Below are positions 11,095 to 19,929 of a stretch of DNA of 64,000 nt, piece after piece (position 1 is the first letter of the stretch; the number at the start of each line of letters is the position of its first letter). Origin of the DNA: Datisca glomerata. Lineage: Eukaryota > Streptophyta > Magnoliopsida > Cucurbitales > Datiscaceae. Made by a program: the position numbers and the translations under genes. The DNA lies in NCBI GenBank assembly GCA_003255025.1, contig QANY01007306.1, forward strand, positions 616,273-680,272, in the 5' to 3' direction. The notes under the pieces are model-generated. The model was not told where the DNA came from. It did no database searches and worked only from the letters and a program-made list of their open reading frames with translations.

Positions 11095-11590
11095 GTAGAG
11101 AGAGATAGCGAGATAGAGAGAGAGAGGTCCTTTCTTCAAGTACTAACTCATGTTTATTGTGTATACAGAGAGGGGACGTTGTAGACTACAGTTCTATACG
11201 TACTACGTTATAGTTACACATAGGTAGTTAGAGAGAGGGGGGACCAAAAAACTCGTGTTTTGGGTGCTATTAATTTGGCCAGCAGAGAGAGAGAGACATA
11301 GAGGGAAAGATCCTCTTCAAGTACTAACTCTTTCTTCTTCCATGTTCATTGTGTGTGTATAGAGAGGGGACCTTGTAGTCTACAGCTTTGTACGTACTAC
11401 GTTATAGTTACACAGAGTAGTTAGAGAGAGGGGGGGAGGACCAAAACTCATGTTTTGGGTGCTATTAATTTGGCCGGCAGAGAGAGAGGGGTCTTCTTCA
11501 AGTACTAACTATTTCTTCTTCCATGTTTGTTGTGTGTGTATAGAGAGGGGACCTTGTAGTCTACAGCTCTATACGTACTAAGCAGAACCC
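11095..11590. repeat. 181-bp tandem repeat, about 2.7 copies
   Basis: AAGTACTAAC recurs at 11138, 11319 and 11500, giving a regular 181-bp period. Each unit contains a GAGAGAG purine tract, GGGGACCTTGTAG[TA]CTACAG, TACGTACTACGTTATAG and TTGGGTGCTATTAATTTGG. Copies are similar, so the duplication is not ancient. No protein is encoded. Confidence 0.85.
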
Positions 11591-12340
11591 CTAGTTAAGA
11601 ACAACAATAAACCTAACTAGAGTAAACCGAATAAAGAGTGTAAAGACAAATATACCCCTTAATAAATAATCCTACTCAACTAATTATTTAACATCCCCTC
11701 AAACTTATCCAAGGATCAAGGATAAGTTTATCCCTAAGAAAGTCAAAAGCTTGACAAACATTTATTACAAAGATCATCATACCCTTAAGGAATCATCCCT
11801 GGAGAGTAACAATATAAAGAACTTTTTTGCCAATTCTATGCCAGAGTACTTTAAGGATGATTCCTTCATGGTATGATGCCCTTTCTAATAAATATTTGTC
11901 ACCTTTTGAGGTTCTAAGAATAGTTTGTGCTAGTTTGCCATAACCATTATCTCCCTAGCTCTCACCTTAGGAATTCTTAACGATCTAGTATTTGTGATCA
12001 TTTTCCTCTTTTTTGGCATAAATATGGTTGTTTGAAGTCGATTCATATGAGAAAATGATCAAATTCACCACATTATGAAGGAAAATTTTATAATGTCCCT
12101 AACATACATGTCGGGGTTCATCAAATATGTGTAGGGTCAATCAATTTTTTAAAGTTCATCAATAAATAAAAAAAGCTTACCAAATACGGTGGGGTTCGTC
12201 ACCAAATACTTCCGGCATCCATTATGAAACCTTTTATAAAAAAAATGGTCGCTTTTATTTCTTTTTACAAATATGGCCGGTTTAAATGAGCTGCATTTAT
12301 AATTTTTTAAAATTCTTTTTTTTATCTTGTTTTAAGAATT
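11591..12340. other. Non-coding; contains stray GGTTCATCAAATA motifs
   Basis: No gene seen. At about 12113-12215 there are several GGTTCATCAAATATG / CACCAAATAC-type motifs related to the large arrays at 16.9-18.8 kb. Confidence 0.4.
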
Positions 12341-12349
12341 TCAGTCATA

Positions 12350-12425
12350 TCTCTCTTTGTCTCGATCTCAAACCCTCCCTCTCCCCACCCCTCCCTCCCT
12401 CCCCTTCTCTCTCTATCTTTCTATG
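12350..12425 (+). promoter_or_regulatory. Polypyrimidine (CT-rich) tract
   Basis: A nearly pure C/T run (CCCTCCCTCTCCCC, CTCTCTCTATC) in an AT-rich background. Plant promoters and 5' leaders often hold such Y-rich patches. It lies about 120 bp upstream of a small reading frame at 12548. A regulatory role is inference from composition and position only. Confidence 0.3.
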
Positions 12426-12547
12426 TTGCGAGCTCCATCACCTTCAAGCATCCGCCTATTCTCCCCATTTAAAATGTTGTTGGGAGGCAAAGCATTAAAA
12501 CCAATCGTAACACTCTCGACCGAAATCTTCGAGATATAGAAGGAAAC

Positions 12548-12706
12548 ATGGATTTCGCTGTAGAGATAAATGAATGTGACTTACTGCCCACCGACAAACA
12601 ACGAATCACACAATTAACTAAGGCTTCTGCTTGGCAGACCCTACTTATTGAGAGGGATCTTGTTTACTCTCTGTCAGTCGGTGTTTGCCATGGTCTCTCT
12701 TTGTGA
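12548..12706 (+). CDS. Small hypothetical reading frame, 52 residues
   Basis: Begins MDFAVEINECDLLPTDKQ and ends GVCHGLSL before TGA. Its composition is protein-like (charged and hydrophobic residues mixed, moderate GC) compared with the AT-rich flanks, and it follows a pyrimidine-rich tract by about 120 bp. I recognise no domain. It may be an exon remnant of a host or transposon gene rather than a complete small protein. No downstream splice partner was found. Confidence 0.2.
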   Translation: MDFAVEINECDLLPTDKQRITQLTKASAWQTLLIERDLVYSLSVGVCHGLSL

Positions 12707-13902
12707 GATGGGCACCAATATTAATTTCTCTTCCATCATGATTTTTCGATAAATATTTTAATCTACTTCGCTTTTAATAGGAATACCAGATTAGTATCAG
12801 CTTTCAGTTCATTTTGTCACAAAAATTGGGTACTCTAAATGTAAATTGTTTGTTTGTGGGAACGTCAATGGATGAATGAAATTTGTTATCGAATTGGATT
12901 TTGAATATTGGTGTTATAATGACGTGCTTCAATAAAAAAATATGGAGAATGGTTGGTAATTGAGATTGAGAATATGTAAATATTACATTCAAAGAAATCA
13001 CTCTTTTTCGCTTTCAACTTGATATTTGTTTTTCTTGGCTACATATAGAATTTACAGTTTTCTTTTTCATTAATAACATTCTTTTTCAAGAAAAGAAATG
13101 TAATATTTGTTTCCTCACTTTATGAAAATATGAAGTATTCGTTGGAGCTTTATAAGAGTAAAACAAAGTGTGTGAATGAATATAAAGAAGAAAGATTTGG
13201 TAGCTAAAAAGTTAAAATTCCACATTGCTTAGACAAGAGATAAAAGTGTCGTTTATAACTCTCTATCTTTTGCATTGACCCTGATGAGCATCTCACATTT
13301 TATGTTTATGAAGACATAGATGACACACAAGTTTCTTACACACGTGTGTAGTTTTCCGATTTGACCAGCACGTGGGATAGAGCTCATGATGTGTGCCCAC
13401 TGTATGTTATTGGGCTTGATTGATAGCCCAAAATTAAATTAGTATTGTTTTATTTTTTGATAAAAGCATGTAGCTCGTACTAGTTAATGTAGATGAGATT
13501 CTTTAATCTCACCCACATAAAATAATTTAATCCATTTCTTTTAAAAGGGTTACATCAGACTAAGAAAAAATGTGCAAAATTAGTTATTTATAATTTAATT
13601 TTATCACTTTTCAAAGTCATTTACTATCTTTTTTTTTTTAAATTTTTAGAGCCTCTCAATCATATGAGTAGTTTAATAATATTTTATATATTTTAAATGA
13701 CTTATTTTGTGTATTAAAAATTCAATGAATTTTTTTTCTAATTTCAATCTTTATAACTATAAATTATCACTATCTTAAAGTTTACAGGTATAATTGAATT
13801 TACATTTTTAGTTAAAAATAGGGAATTTACAATGATAGTATGAATTAGATAATTTATTTTATAGTTAAAAATATAAAATAATATGCTAATGAATCTCAAA
13901 TA
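12707..13902. other. AT-rich non-coding stretch
   Basis: No gene, terminal repeat or array recognised. The sequence is increasingly AT-rich from about 13440 onward. Confidence 0.45.
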
Positions 13903-14105
13903 GGCTTTTGCGCATCAAATCATGACAAACAGTTTTACAATCTAGTACTATAACGTGTCAAACATTGTGAAAGTGTTGCTGTTTTTTAACTAATACAACA
14001 TCAAACACTGAACATTGTTATTTAATCCAGTACAATACAATACAGTATAGTCCGACAGATTTAGTACAATACTATCTAATACTATCTTGACTGCCAAATG
14101 AGCCC
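13903..14105. mobile_element. Possible MITE
   Basis: A ~203-bp segment beginning GGCTTTTGCGCATCAAATC and ending CTTGACTGCCAAATGAGCC. The ends are imperfect inverted partners (compare GGCTCATTTGGCAGTCAAG, a style common in plant hAT/PIF-like MITEs). TA occurs on both sides (13901-13902 and 14106-14107). The terminal match is weak, so this is tentative. Confidence 0.33.
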
Positions 14106-14224
14106 TATGTGTCCTGAAAAGAAGGGGTATATTCCATACATTGGAAACTGCTTTGTGTTTGTTGGAGAAGGATGACAGTTTTTTATACAAAGAAATGCCA
14201 CCCTACTATATATATATCGTATGT

Positions 14225-14584
14225 AGTAGTTAGAGTTATTTTTTACGACTTACCAGAGAGCAAAAGTAGTGTATTGTGGAGAAAGAAAATACAGATTCAA
14301 ATTTTGTAGAGATTGAAACATTTGTCTGCTAACTCTTCAATTTTGGTAGTTGTATCCTGTAGAGACATTCACATAGTCTCTAAACAAACTGTGGAAGGTG
14401 AAATTATCCTTTAGATCATTGCTTTAGCAAGCCTCTACCATTCTAGTTTGGTGTTTTAATTTTTTTAGAGTCTGTAATTTCCTTGTACTGTTATTTTAGT
14501 GTATGTAATTTCTGGTTTAATATTATCATCTTTATTCGAGTTGTTTTATCCAACTACGGTATTAACATACTAAAAATAAACTCA
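14225..14584 (+). repeat. Relic LTR/leader related to the copia at 38-44 kb
   Basis: GTTGTATCCTGTAGAGAC at about 14349 followed by ATAGTCTC...AAACT and TTTAGATCATTGCTT matches the LTR block GTTGTATCCTGCAGAGAC at about 38474, and the order of later blocks is the same. It leads directly into the gag relic. Confidence 0.55.
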
Positions 14585-14984
14585 ATGGAACAACCAAGCG
14601 CTACTGTCAAGACAATGCCTCACGCTAAAAAACCAGAAAAGTTCAAGGCAGAAGACTCTAAATCCGACAACAAAAGATGGTGTTCTATCTAGCAACTCTA
14701 AATCTGGCACAATTTCTGAAGGAGGAATGTCGTGTTACTCCAAAAGACAAGTAGACTAAGGAGACAAGTAGCATGGGTGCATTCTGATTTTCTCTGCCAT
14801 GATTACGACCTGAATGGATTTGCAGACATTCTATATAATGTGTACTCACCATTGAAGACGTCCAAGGAATTATGGGAAATGTTGGAAAAGTAGTACAAGA
14901 CCGAAGATGTTGGGACAAAGAAAGTTTGTTGTTGGGAGGTTTCGGGAATATTTGATGGATGATAAGAGAACGATGGTCAGCTAA
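14585..14984 (+). pseudogene. Copia gag fragment
   Basis: Begins MEQPSATVKTMPHAKKPEKF, close in pattern to the gag start MEQFAGIKTLHGEKLEKF of the copia at 38751. After frame changes near 14690 it continues as AWVHSDFLCHDYDLNGFADI and LYNVYSPLKTSKELWEMLEK, the copia gag (UBN2-type) core that forms the retrotransposon particle. A stop replaces a residue after MLEK (14893), and the match ends near 14984 where unrelated sequence begins. It is a truncated, non-functional copy. Confidence 0.75.
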
Positions 14985-15431
14985 CTCATTTAGGCCTAAA
15001 GACCTCCCGTTGGGTCTTTTTAACTTCATATAGTACTAAAAGCACTTAAAATGACAAAAACACTCTAAATTCTTATCCCAAACATGTATTAGGTGTCATA
15101 AGTCAGTTTGAGTATTGGTATAAGTCAGTTTGAGTACACGGTATGCCCAAAAGATCTAATTTTAGCTAAGTTCATCTCATTTAGGCCAAGACATGTCCCA
15201 TTGGCTCATTTGACTGTGTAAGGTAAACGCAGCTCTAGTAGTGTTAAAATCCATAATTTCCACTAAAACGGTGAGTTTTTAGCAGAGAAATTTATTTTGT
15301 CAAAAACCCATAAATATCTATTACTAGTAAATAAATCGATATTTAAGATAGTCAACTAAAAGGCTACTTAATTTATCATAACACCCCACAAATAAGTTGT
15401 AAAAGTATTTTTATAATAAATAAAAAAGGAG
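14985..15431. other. Non-coding stretch
   Basis: No gene seen. A short local duplication of TAAGTCAGTTTGAGTA occurs at about 15100 and 15120, and a CTCATTTAGGCC motif appears twice (about 14983 and 15176). Confidence 0.35.
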
Positions 15432-15439
15432 AGAATAAG

Positions 15440-15650
15440 TGTTCTGTCTCACTTGATACTTGTCACAAAAACACAACAATATTGTCAATAAAAACTTTTA
15501 TTGAGTTTATGAATAAATGTTCAATTTCTTCCTAAATTCTTACTTAATCCAATCTAATTTCACATATGAGTGAATATCGTGAATGTTTGCATTGAGAGAA
15601 CGAGTTTTTTCTCATTTTATCGGTGATTTATCCGGTATACGATAATTAAT
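15440..15650 (+). repeat. Left terminal inverted repeat
   Basis: Pairs with the reverse complement of about 19100-19330 with roughly four of five bases matching by eye over some 210 bp. Confidence 0.7.
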
Positions 15651-15699
15651 TAAATAATAATAATTTTAGGCTTTATGAGGGACATGATGAATAGAGCTA

Positions 15700-15905
15700 T
15701 TTGAATGATGATTAGGGCCATTTTGATGGTGATTACGACTACCATTGGTGATCGCCTATTCAAGGGTGGCGATTAGGATGAGCAGTGGCGATTATAGCTC
15801 AAAGTATAATGATTTACCATGAAGATGCGATTAGCACCTTCTAGATGGCGATTAAGGGCTTTTTGGTGGTGATTGGGACATGATGACTGGCGATTGCAAT
15901 TTCAG
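15700..15905. repeat. GGCGATT motif cluster (left)
   Basis: About nine copies of GGCGATTA/G or GGTGATTA-like motifs in roughly 200 bp, mirrored by AATCGCC clusters at 18830-19080. The symmetry suggests sub-terminal transposase-binding repeats. Confidence 0.55.
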
Positions 15906-16039
15906 GGGTTCAATGAATTTCTATGGGGTACAATAATACTTGAGGTGTTCACCAAAATTTAAAAATTAATTTTCTTCAAGGTGTTCTTCTAAAATGTAGT
16001 GGGATTCACTACAAATCTAAAGGTGTTCACCTCCAACCT

Positions 16040-16735
16040 TGGGGTTATGCATGTTCGTTAAATTATAAAAGATGGATTTACTTGATACCTGATTAAAATC
16101 ACGACAGCATAATCAAGGATACGCTCTTATGGGGTAATAATTATAAAATAAAAAGTTAAACTGACCGTGGGGGTTATACGTGTTCGTCAAACACATAAAT
16201 ATGATTTACCGAACATCATAATATCACGACCTATAATTATACATGGTAAAAACACGTCTCGTTTAATACTTGTCACAAAAGCACAACATATTTCATAGAT
16301 TTGAATAATCTATATATAATCGTATGACATACATATTGATGTGTCACATATGAATCGATAAATGTATGACATAATAGTGTGTAAAATGATAAATGTAAGG
16401 CATAATTGTACGAGAGAGAGAGAATTTAGATCTATATATAGTTGTACGACATACTTATTGATTTTGATTCTATACATGAACTGAACCGGAATTTAGGGTT
16501 GTACAAGTTTGTTAAATGGTGAAAAATTATTTTACTTGATAATTGTCATAAAATCATAACAACATAATCAAAAATACATTCTTAAGCGTTTATGAATAAG
16601 TGTTCAATTTTTTTTAACAATTTATTATTTAATTCAATCTAATTTCAAATATAAGTGAAGGTACTTAGTTTGCATTGAAAAATCGAGAATCTTGATAATT
16701 TTGTCTGCGATTTATCGAGTATACCCAGATCAGTT
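16040..16735 (+). repeat. Extra partial copies of the terminal repeat
   Basis: Segments at about 16040-16125, 16170-16285 and 16495-16735 each begin with GGGGTTATRC.TGTTCGT or a variant and carry TACTTGTCACAAAA.CACAACA-like blocks. The last also holds TTTATGAATAAGTGTTCAATT and AGTTTGCATTGA. They are same-orientation relatives of the left TIR. The outer parts match the reverse complement of about 19330-19510. Confidence 0.55.
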
Positions 16736-16739
16736 TTAG

Positions 16740-16974
16740 AAAATCAAATTTGTTAAAAAACCACCGTAAAAAGGCCATAAAAACCATTGTATTGATGAAA
16801 AACTGTCGGGAATAACAACAAAACCGCCAATATAGAGTCAAGAACCATTGGTAAAGATGCATAAATCACTGCTACAGGTAAAAAAAAACCACCGAGATAG
16901 AGCATAAAAAATGTCGATAAAAGATTCAAAATCGCCGGTATAAAGTCTTTGAAAAATATAATAACCGCCGATAT
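16740..16974. repeat. ACCGCCG-type motif cluster
   Basis: Repeated AAACCACCG, AACCGCC and ATCGCCGG motifs in about 230 bp, recalling the sub-terminal repeats of the outer CACTA at 1575-1875. It may be a CACTA end fragment caught inside this structure. Confidence 0.4.
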
Positions 16975-17225
16975 ATGATGAACGAACCATCGGTATATTG
17001 TACGGGATTCACCAAAATGGTACAAGAGTTTACCAAAAATATAAAGGGGTTCACCAAAACGTACAAAATTTATCATTTTTGGAAGAGTTCACCAAAAATG
17101 TATAGGAGTTCACCAAAACGTACAAAATTAATAATTTTTGGAGAAGTTCACCAAACATATATAGGGGTTCACCAAATATGTACGTATGTTCACCTCCAAT
17201 CTACTGGGGTTCACCTTAAGGTACA
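16975..17225 (+). repeat. Short-motif array, forward (TTCACCAAA)
   Basis: Around ten copies of GGTTCACCAAAA.GTACAA-type units in 250 bp, all in one orientation. The reading frame through them encodes only repeats and is not a gene. Confidence 0.75.
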
Positions 17226-17239
17226 AAGTCAATTTTGTA

Positions 17240-17740
17240 CGTTTTGGTGAACCTTAGTATATTTTTTGCGAACCCTTGTACATGTTTGGTGAACCTCTAT
17301 ATATTTTTAGTGAACCCCTCCAAGAATTATTAATTTTGTACATTTTGCTAAGCCTACAACATTAGAGGTGAAACCCTATACATATTTGTTAAACTCCACT
17401 ACATTTTTTTTTTGTGAACTCCAGCACATATTTGATGAACCTTTATACATGGTTGGTGAACTCCTCCAAGAATTATTATTTTTGTACGTTTTGGTGAACC
17501 CTAGTACAGTTCTGGTGAACCTCTATAAATTTTGGTGAACCCTTCCAAGAATTATTAATTTTGTACATTTTGGTGAATCCCAATACATTGGAGGAGAACC
17601 CTAGTACATATTTCGTGAACCCTATACATTTTTTTATGAACCATTCCAAGAATTTTTAATTTTGTACATTTGGTGAACCCTAGTACATTTCTTATTAATC
17701 CATATATATTTGGTAAACCCCTATACATTTTTTGTGAACC
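17240..17740 (-). repeat. Short-motif array, inverted orientation
   Basis: The same unit reads here as GTACATTTTGGTGAACC, opposite to the arrays on both sides. The spacer word CCAAGAATTATTAATTTTGTAC recurs about every 90-110 bp. It forms the left arm of the foldback with 18120-18790. Confidence 0.78.
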
Positions 17741-17771
17741 CAAGAAAAATAAAAAGAAAACAAAATTAGAA

Positions 17772-18110
17772 ATTATGACTTGTGACTGGCTAGGCCTTGT
17801 GTTGCCCAGATTGCTCCAAAAGCAATCCAAGGGCCACAATAGCCCAGCATGAATGTCGGGAATTTCTTCCCTGTATTGTAGAAATTTCCCTGAAAGATGT
17901 ATTTTACCAAATTAAAAGTCAAACTTAACCTTGCTTGGATGAATACCCTAACCTATTATATCCTTCCTCCACCCAAAAAACCATTATTGTAGGTAGGGAA
18001 ACTTTACAATGTCAGGAATAATTTCCCGGCATTGATGTTGGGCCTTTATGGCCCTTAGATTATTTTTCAAGTAATCTAGGCCACACAAAGTCCAGCAAGT
18101 AACATGTGTT
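17772..18110. repeat. Inverted repeat at the foldback centre
   Basis: About 17772-17895 pairs with the reverse complement of about 17990-18110: GACTTGTGACTGG against TTACTTGCTGGAC, then GGCCTTGTGTTGCCCAGATTG against TTGTGTGGCCTAGATTA, CCAAGGGCCACAATAGCCCA, AATGTCGGGAA and GTAGAAATTTCCCT. The arms are about 120 bp around a ~95-bp loop. Confidence 0.72.
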
Positions 18111-18119
18111 TTTCTTTTA

Positions 18120-18790
18120 TGGAGGGGTTCAGTAAATACATAGTGGGGTTCACCAAATATGTTCAAAATAATAATTCTTGGAGGGGTTCACCAAATACAT
18201 ACTAGAGTTCACTAAATACGTAATGGAGTTCACCATTAGGGGTTCACCAAATACATTATGGGGTTCACTAAATACGTACAAAATAATAATTCTTGGAGGG
18301 GTTCACCAAATATGTACTGGGGTTCACCAACTATGTAATGAGGTTCACCAATTACATAGTAGGGTTCACCAAATACGTACAAAAAAATAATTCTTGGAAG
18401 GGTTCACCAAATACATAATTGGGTTCACCAATTATATAGTAGGGTTTACCAAATATGTACAAAATAATAACTCTTGGAGGGGTTCACCAAATACGTACTT
18501 GGGTTCACTAAATACGTAGTGGAGTTCATCAATTATGTAGTGAGGTTCATCAAATATGTACAAAATAATAATTCTTGAAGTGATTTACCAAATATGTAGT
18601 GGGGTTCACCAATTACGTAGTGTGGTTCACTAAATACGTACAAAATAATAATTCTTACAGGGGTTCATCAAATACGTAGTGGGGGTTACCAATTACGTGG
18701 TGGGGTTCACTAAATACGTACAAAATAATAATTTTTGGAAGGGTTCACCAAATACGTACTGGGGTTCACCAATTACGTAGTGAGGTACAC
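18120..18790 (+). repeat. Short-motif array with higher-order period, forward
   Basis: Units GGGGTTCACCAAATACGTA(C/GT) of about 21 bp are grouped by the word ACAAAATAATAATTCTTGGA, seen near 18175, 18290, 18391, 18471, 18572, 18652 and 18733. Spacings are 80, 81, 101, 101 and 115 bp, so the groups differ by roughly one 21-bp subunit. No coding meaning. Confidence 0.8.
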
Positions 18791-18829
18791 CCTGAAGAAT
18801 TTGTTGTGCACCACTACGTATTGGGTGAA

Positions 18830-19080
18830 CACCTAAAACCTAATCGCCATACCTAATAGGCGAATCAACTATTTTCATTCCCTAAACGCCATCCTGAAGG
18901 TGCTAATCGCATTGTCAAAGACAAGTGCTTGTTTTATGCCTCCAATCGCTTGTTTTATGCCTCCAATCGCCTGCTTCAGTCCCCAAACGCTATCTATAAA
19001 TAGGCGATAACCATTCTCCCTCCCAATCGCTACTTTTTTTTCCCTAATCTCCATTTATATGGCTCTGATTGCCATTCTTC
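18830..19080. repeat. AATCGCC motif cluster (right)
   Basis: Repeated CCTCCAATCGC, CCCTAAACGCCAT and AATCGCCAT motifs, including a direct duplication of CTTGTTTTATGCCTCCAATCGC near 18930-18960. It is the inverted counterpart of 15700-15905. Confidence 0.55.
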
Positions 19081-19099
19081 ACTTCCTTAAAACTGATAT

Positions 19100-19420
19100 T
19101 TTTGTAATTATTTATCGTACACCTAGAAAATTATTGATAAAAATAGAAAAAAAACTCGTTATTTCAATGCAAACATTGATGATACTCACTTATTATGTGA
19201 AATATGATTGGATTAATTAAAGATTCCCGAAACAATTGAACACTTAATTATAAACTCGATAAAAGTTATCATTGATAATGTTGTTGTGTTTTTGTGACAA
19301 GTATTGAGTGAGATGGATTTTCATCAAATATAATTATGTGTCATGATGTTATGATGGTTGATAAATACTATTCATCAATTTGACGAACATGTATAACTTT
19401 TAAGGTCGGATTCTACTATT
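19100..19420 (-). repeat. Right terminal inverted repeat
   Basis: Reverse-complement match to 15440-15650. The outermost part (about 19330-19420, GACGAACATGTATAAC) matches the extra TIR copies near 16170. Confidence 0.68.
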
Positions 19421-19492
19421 GAATCAAGCATATCCACTAAAAATTTTGAAATTAATTATTAAAATTTGAAATTTAACCTTTTATTTTATAAT

Positions 19493-19592
19493 AATAACCC
19501 CATAATGTTTGGAAAATAACCCCATAATGTTTGGAAAATAACCCCATAATGTTTGGAAAATAACCCCATAATAACCCCATAATGTTTGGAAA
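19493..19592. repeat. 22-bp tandem repeat, about 4.5 copies
   Basis: Consecutive units beginning ATAACCCCATAATGTTTGG, three of them identical, the fourth shortened. Near-identity points to recent slippage. Confidence 0.9.
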
Positions 19593-19725
19593 AATTTTGA
19601 AATTACATTTTAATTAATTAATCCCTATAAATTTAATTTTTAAATCTAACCTTATTTCTTATTAAAATTGACCCCAACATTAAAAAACCCCTCCCCCCTT
19701 AATCTTAAAAAATCGATACTCACCC

Positions 19726-19805
19726 TTCCCCCTCTCTCTTAACACTTCATTTCTCTTCACTCAAACTCTATTCTCCTTCTTCTTCATCTCATTCTTCATC
19801 TCTCT
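19726..19805 (+). promoter_or_regulatory. Pyrimidine-rich leader upstream of the PMD gene
   Basis: CCCTCTCTCTTAACAC and CTTCTTCTTCATCTCATTCTTC lie 120-200 bp before the first ATG of the PMD gene. This composition is typical of plant 5' leaders. No clear TATA box was assigned. Confidence 0.35.
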
Positions 19806-19929
19806 TTATAGCCTGAAATCCATCAAAACTGATCCAAATCCGTTGCAACACACAAGTCAAACCCTCAATCTCTCATTGAACACATCCCTTGCAACATATT
19901 CTTTTAATTTTATTTTATTTTCACTAATA

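Larger units (their letters stand above)
15432..19420. mobile_element. DNA transposon-like structure with very long inverted ends (MULE-type candidate)
   Basis: About 15440-15650 is the inverted counterpart of about 19100-19330, with shared blocks ACTTGTCACAAAAACACAACA, GTTTATGAATAA.TGTTCAATT, TAATCCAATC, ATGTTTGCATTGA and AACGAGTTTTTT. Sequence further in also pairs: GGCGATT clusters at 15700-15900 against AATCGCC clusters at 18830-19080. Long TIRs of several hundred bp are typical of Mutator-like elements. Extra partial copies of the TIR on the left (about 16040-16125, 16170-16285, 16495-16735) suggest several nested or rearranged members. No transposase is encoded. Exact ends and target duplications could not be fixed. 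Confidence 0.6.

Noticed and set aside
16753..18390. Several 60-107-residue frames in the motif arrays
   Set aside because: Their sequence is only the translated 21-bp repeat, in both directions.
15700..19080. CRISPR-like or centromeric satellite array
   Set aside because: Plant context, variable spacing, both orientations and flanking long inverted repeats fit transposon sub-terminal repeats instead.
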